Shown here: piece by piece, positions 63,001-64,000 of the stretch | How the letters are laid out: the number at the start of each line of letters is the position of its first letter | Numbering within the stretch: the first letter of the stretch is position 1 | NCBI RefSeq assembly: GCF_001039355.2 | Contig: NW_019774925.1 | Location: 100,141-164,140, forward strand | DNA from: Lingula anatina | Taxonomy: Eukaryota > Brachiopoda > Lingulata > Lingulida > Lingulidae | Reading direction: 5' to 3' | DNA: 64,000 nt | Translations under genes and position numbers: made by a program | Notes under the pieces: generated by a model | Told to the model about the DNA's origin: nothing | Database searches by the model: none | What the model saw: only the letters and a program-made list of their open reading frames with translations

Positions 63001-63499
63001 GCCTTATAGATGTATACAAGCATGGACATACATAGGCATCCCTGCTTAAATAACAAGTGTAGTCACATCTATCAACAGTGCATACTGTTAAGGACCTTCA
63101 GCCAGCTTCTCACATTACAGATGTAACAGAAAATACCTGTTCTCCTATGCTGACATTGAGATGTCACTAGGACAGATCAAGAGCAGTTTCCCATAGGAAT
63201 TGCATCATTGATAAATTCAACACTTTTTAATGGGCTGAGCAAGATATCTAAATATATGACTTCAATTTTTAGAAATATTTGTAAGACTACTTACTACTTG
63301 TACTTACAATATAGCACCATTAAGTTTTCAATCAAACCCCAAGTATCACCATACTTTTTTATGTTACAATTGGGTTCTATCACACAAAGGAGGTGTTAAG
63401 ATCAACAAGACCTTACGATCACTATATGAACATATCAAGGTTGTTTATAGGTGAAGTCCTTTGCTGCTGTATTGCACAGAACTTGCAGAACATACGATT
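60081..63499. other. Intergenic region, possibly including the 3' UTR of the right-hand gene
   Basis: AT-rich DNA between the channel promoter region and the stop codon at 63500. As the right-hand gene is on the minus strand, its 3' UTR and polyadenylation site must lie here unless another exon follows; I could not pick a single convincing AATAAA. Short plus-strand frames here are judged spurious. Confidence 0.5.
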
Positions 63500-64000
63500 T
63501 CAGTCCTTGTGATCCAGACCATTTACTTCATGGACTTCCCCATTCATCACAATGTCAATGTCACCATTCAAAATTGCTGTAGATTTTTTAGTAGTTGTAT
63601 GCTCCCTGGGTTTCCGCTGAGGCAAAGCATCGTGATCTGTTAAGAGATCTTTTTCATTTTCAGCAGCAACTTTGGTTTCAATGTCATTTATTGCTTCATT
63701 GTCTTTAATTGTTGTTTCATTCATGTTTGCATCTTTGACTGGTACGTTGCCGTTTGTTTCCCTCACAATGTTGGTTGGTTCAGCAGGGATTGTAGAGTTC
63801 ATTAAATTATCTTGGTTGATATTTGGTCCATCCAACCCATTCTCTTTTGCAGGTGGGGCCCCCTGCTGGTCACTGACTTCAGCCTCGGTCTTACTGACTT
63901 TAGCCTCAGTCTTACTGACTTCAGCAGTTACAGTCTTGTTGTCTGCATTCAATTCAACATCCACCACTTTATCCTGTGCAGGCTTAGCGTCTTTATTTTC
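63500..64000 (-). CDS. Partial 3'-terminal exon, acidic low-complexity protein of unknown identity
   Basis: An open frame of 166 codons plus a TGA stop (63500-63502) runs off the right edge; no start or acceptor is visible, so the exon or gene continues beyond 64000. The peptide is hydrophilic and acidic, rich in E, D, N, T, K and A, with near-tandem units (EVSKTEAKVSKTEAEVS), a basic patch (PQRKPREHTTTKKS) and the C-terminus NGEVHEVNGLDHKD. No membrane segment, signal peptide or catalytic motif is visible; it looks like a disordered C-terminal tail. Base composition is richer in C/G than the surrounding DNA, which supports real coding. I do not recognise the family. It lies about 4.1 kb upstream of the channel start and in the same orientation. 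Confidence 0.7.
   Translation of the reverse strand, partial: ENKDAKPAQDKVVDVELNADNKTVTAEVSKTEAKVSKTEAEVSDQQGAPPAKENGLDGPNINQDNLMNSTIPAEPTNIVRETNGNVPVKDANMNETTIKDNEAINDIETKVAAENEKDLLTDHDALPQRKPREHTTTKKSTAILNGDIDIVMNGEVHEVNGLDHKD

Overview
The window is eukaryotic nuclear DNA from an animal, most likely a highly heterozygous marine invertebrate. It is AT-rich, with split genes, GT-AG introns of 0.4 to about 18 kb, many short foldback transposons (MITEs), retroposon-like repeats, and (TA)n, (CA)n, (TAA)n and poly-A tracts. I cannot fix the phylum from sequence alone; an echinoderm, hemichordate or lophotrochozoan would all fit. There is no prokaryotic, CRISPR or phage content.

One gene fills almost the whole window on the minus strand: an ELK-type (KCNH8/KCNH3/KCNH4 subfamily) voltage-gated potassium channel. 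Eleven coding exons run from the initiator ATG at 59396 down to 1273. Their lengths sum to 2040 nt, exactly 680 in-frame codons, and every junction has GT-AG sites in matching phase. They encode, in order, the PAS-cap and PAS domain (exons 1-3), the PAS-to-S1 linker (4), S1-S2 (5), S2-S3 (6), S4-S5 (7), the pore with GFGN filter (8), S6 and the C-linker (9) and the cyclic-nucleotide-binding homology domain (10-11). The remaining C-terminal tail, about 400 residues in vertebrate KCNH8, must lie beyond the left edge.

Two channel exons appear twice: exon 2 (39563-39793 and 41376-41606) and exon 11 (1273-1481 and 2908-3116). These and a third, purely intronic duplication (49630-52044 and 52122-54524) are each associated with single N characters (2115, 40256 and 42905, 52045). 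At 40.2-42.9 kb the sequence shows the cause: an alternative-haplotype contig lacking a MITE has been placed inside the gap of the haplotype carrying that MITE. The duplications are therefore probably unmerged alleles, not biology.

Region by region: 0-3.2 kb, repeats and exon 11 twice; 3.2-12.7 kb, exons 10 to 7; 12.7-20.4 kb, a large intron; 20.4-23.9 kb, exons 6, 5 and 4; 23.9-35.8 kb, a repeat-rich intron with a tRNA-related SINE-like copy, MITEs, a 160-bp tandem array and a candidate 3.2-kb inverted-repeat element carrying 11-bp arrays; 35.8-41.6 kb, exons 3 and 2; 41.6-59.3 kb, intron 1 with a five-copy 162-bp satellite and a 149-bp MITE; 59.3-60.1 kb, exon 1, 5' UTR and probable promoter; 60.1-63.5 kb, intergenic; 63.5-64.0 kb, the last coding exon of an unidentified minus-strand gene that enters from the right.
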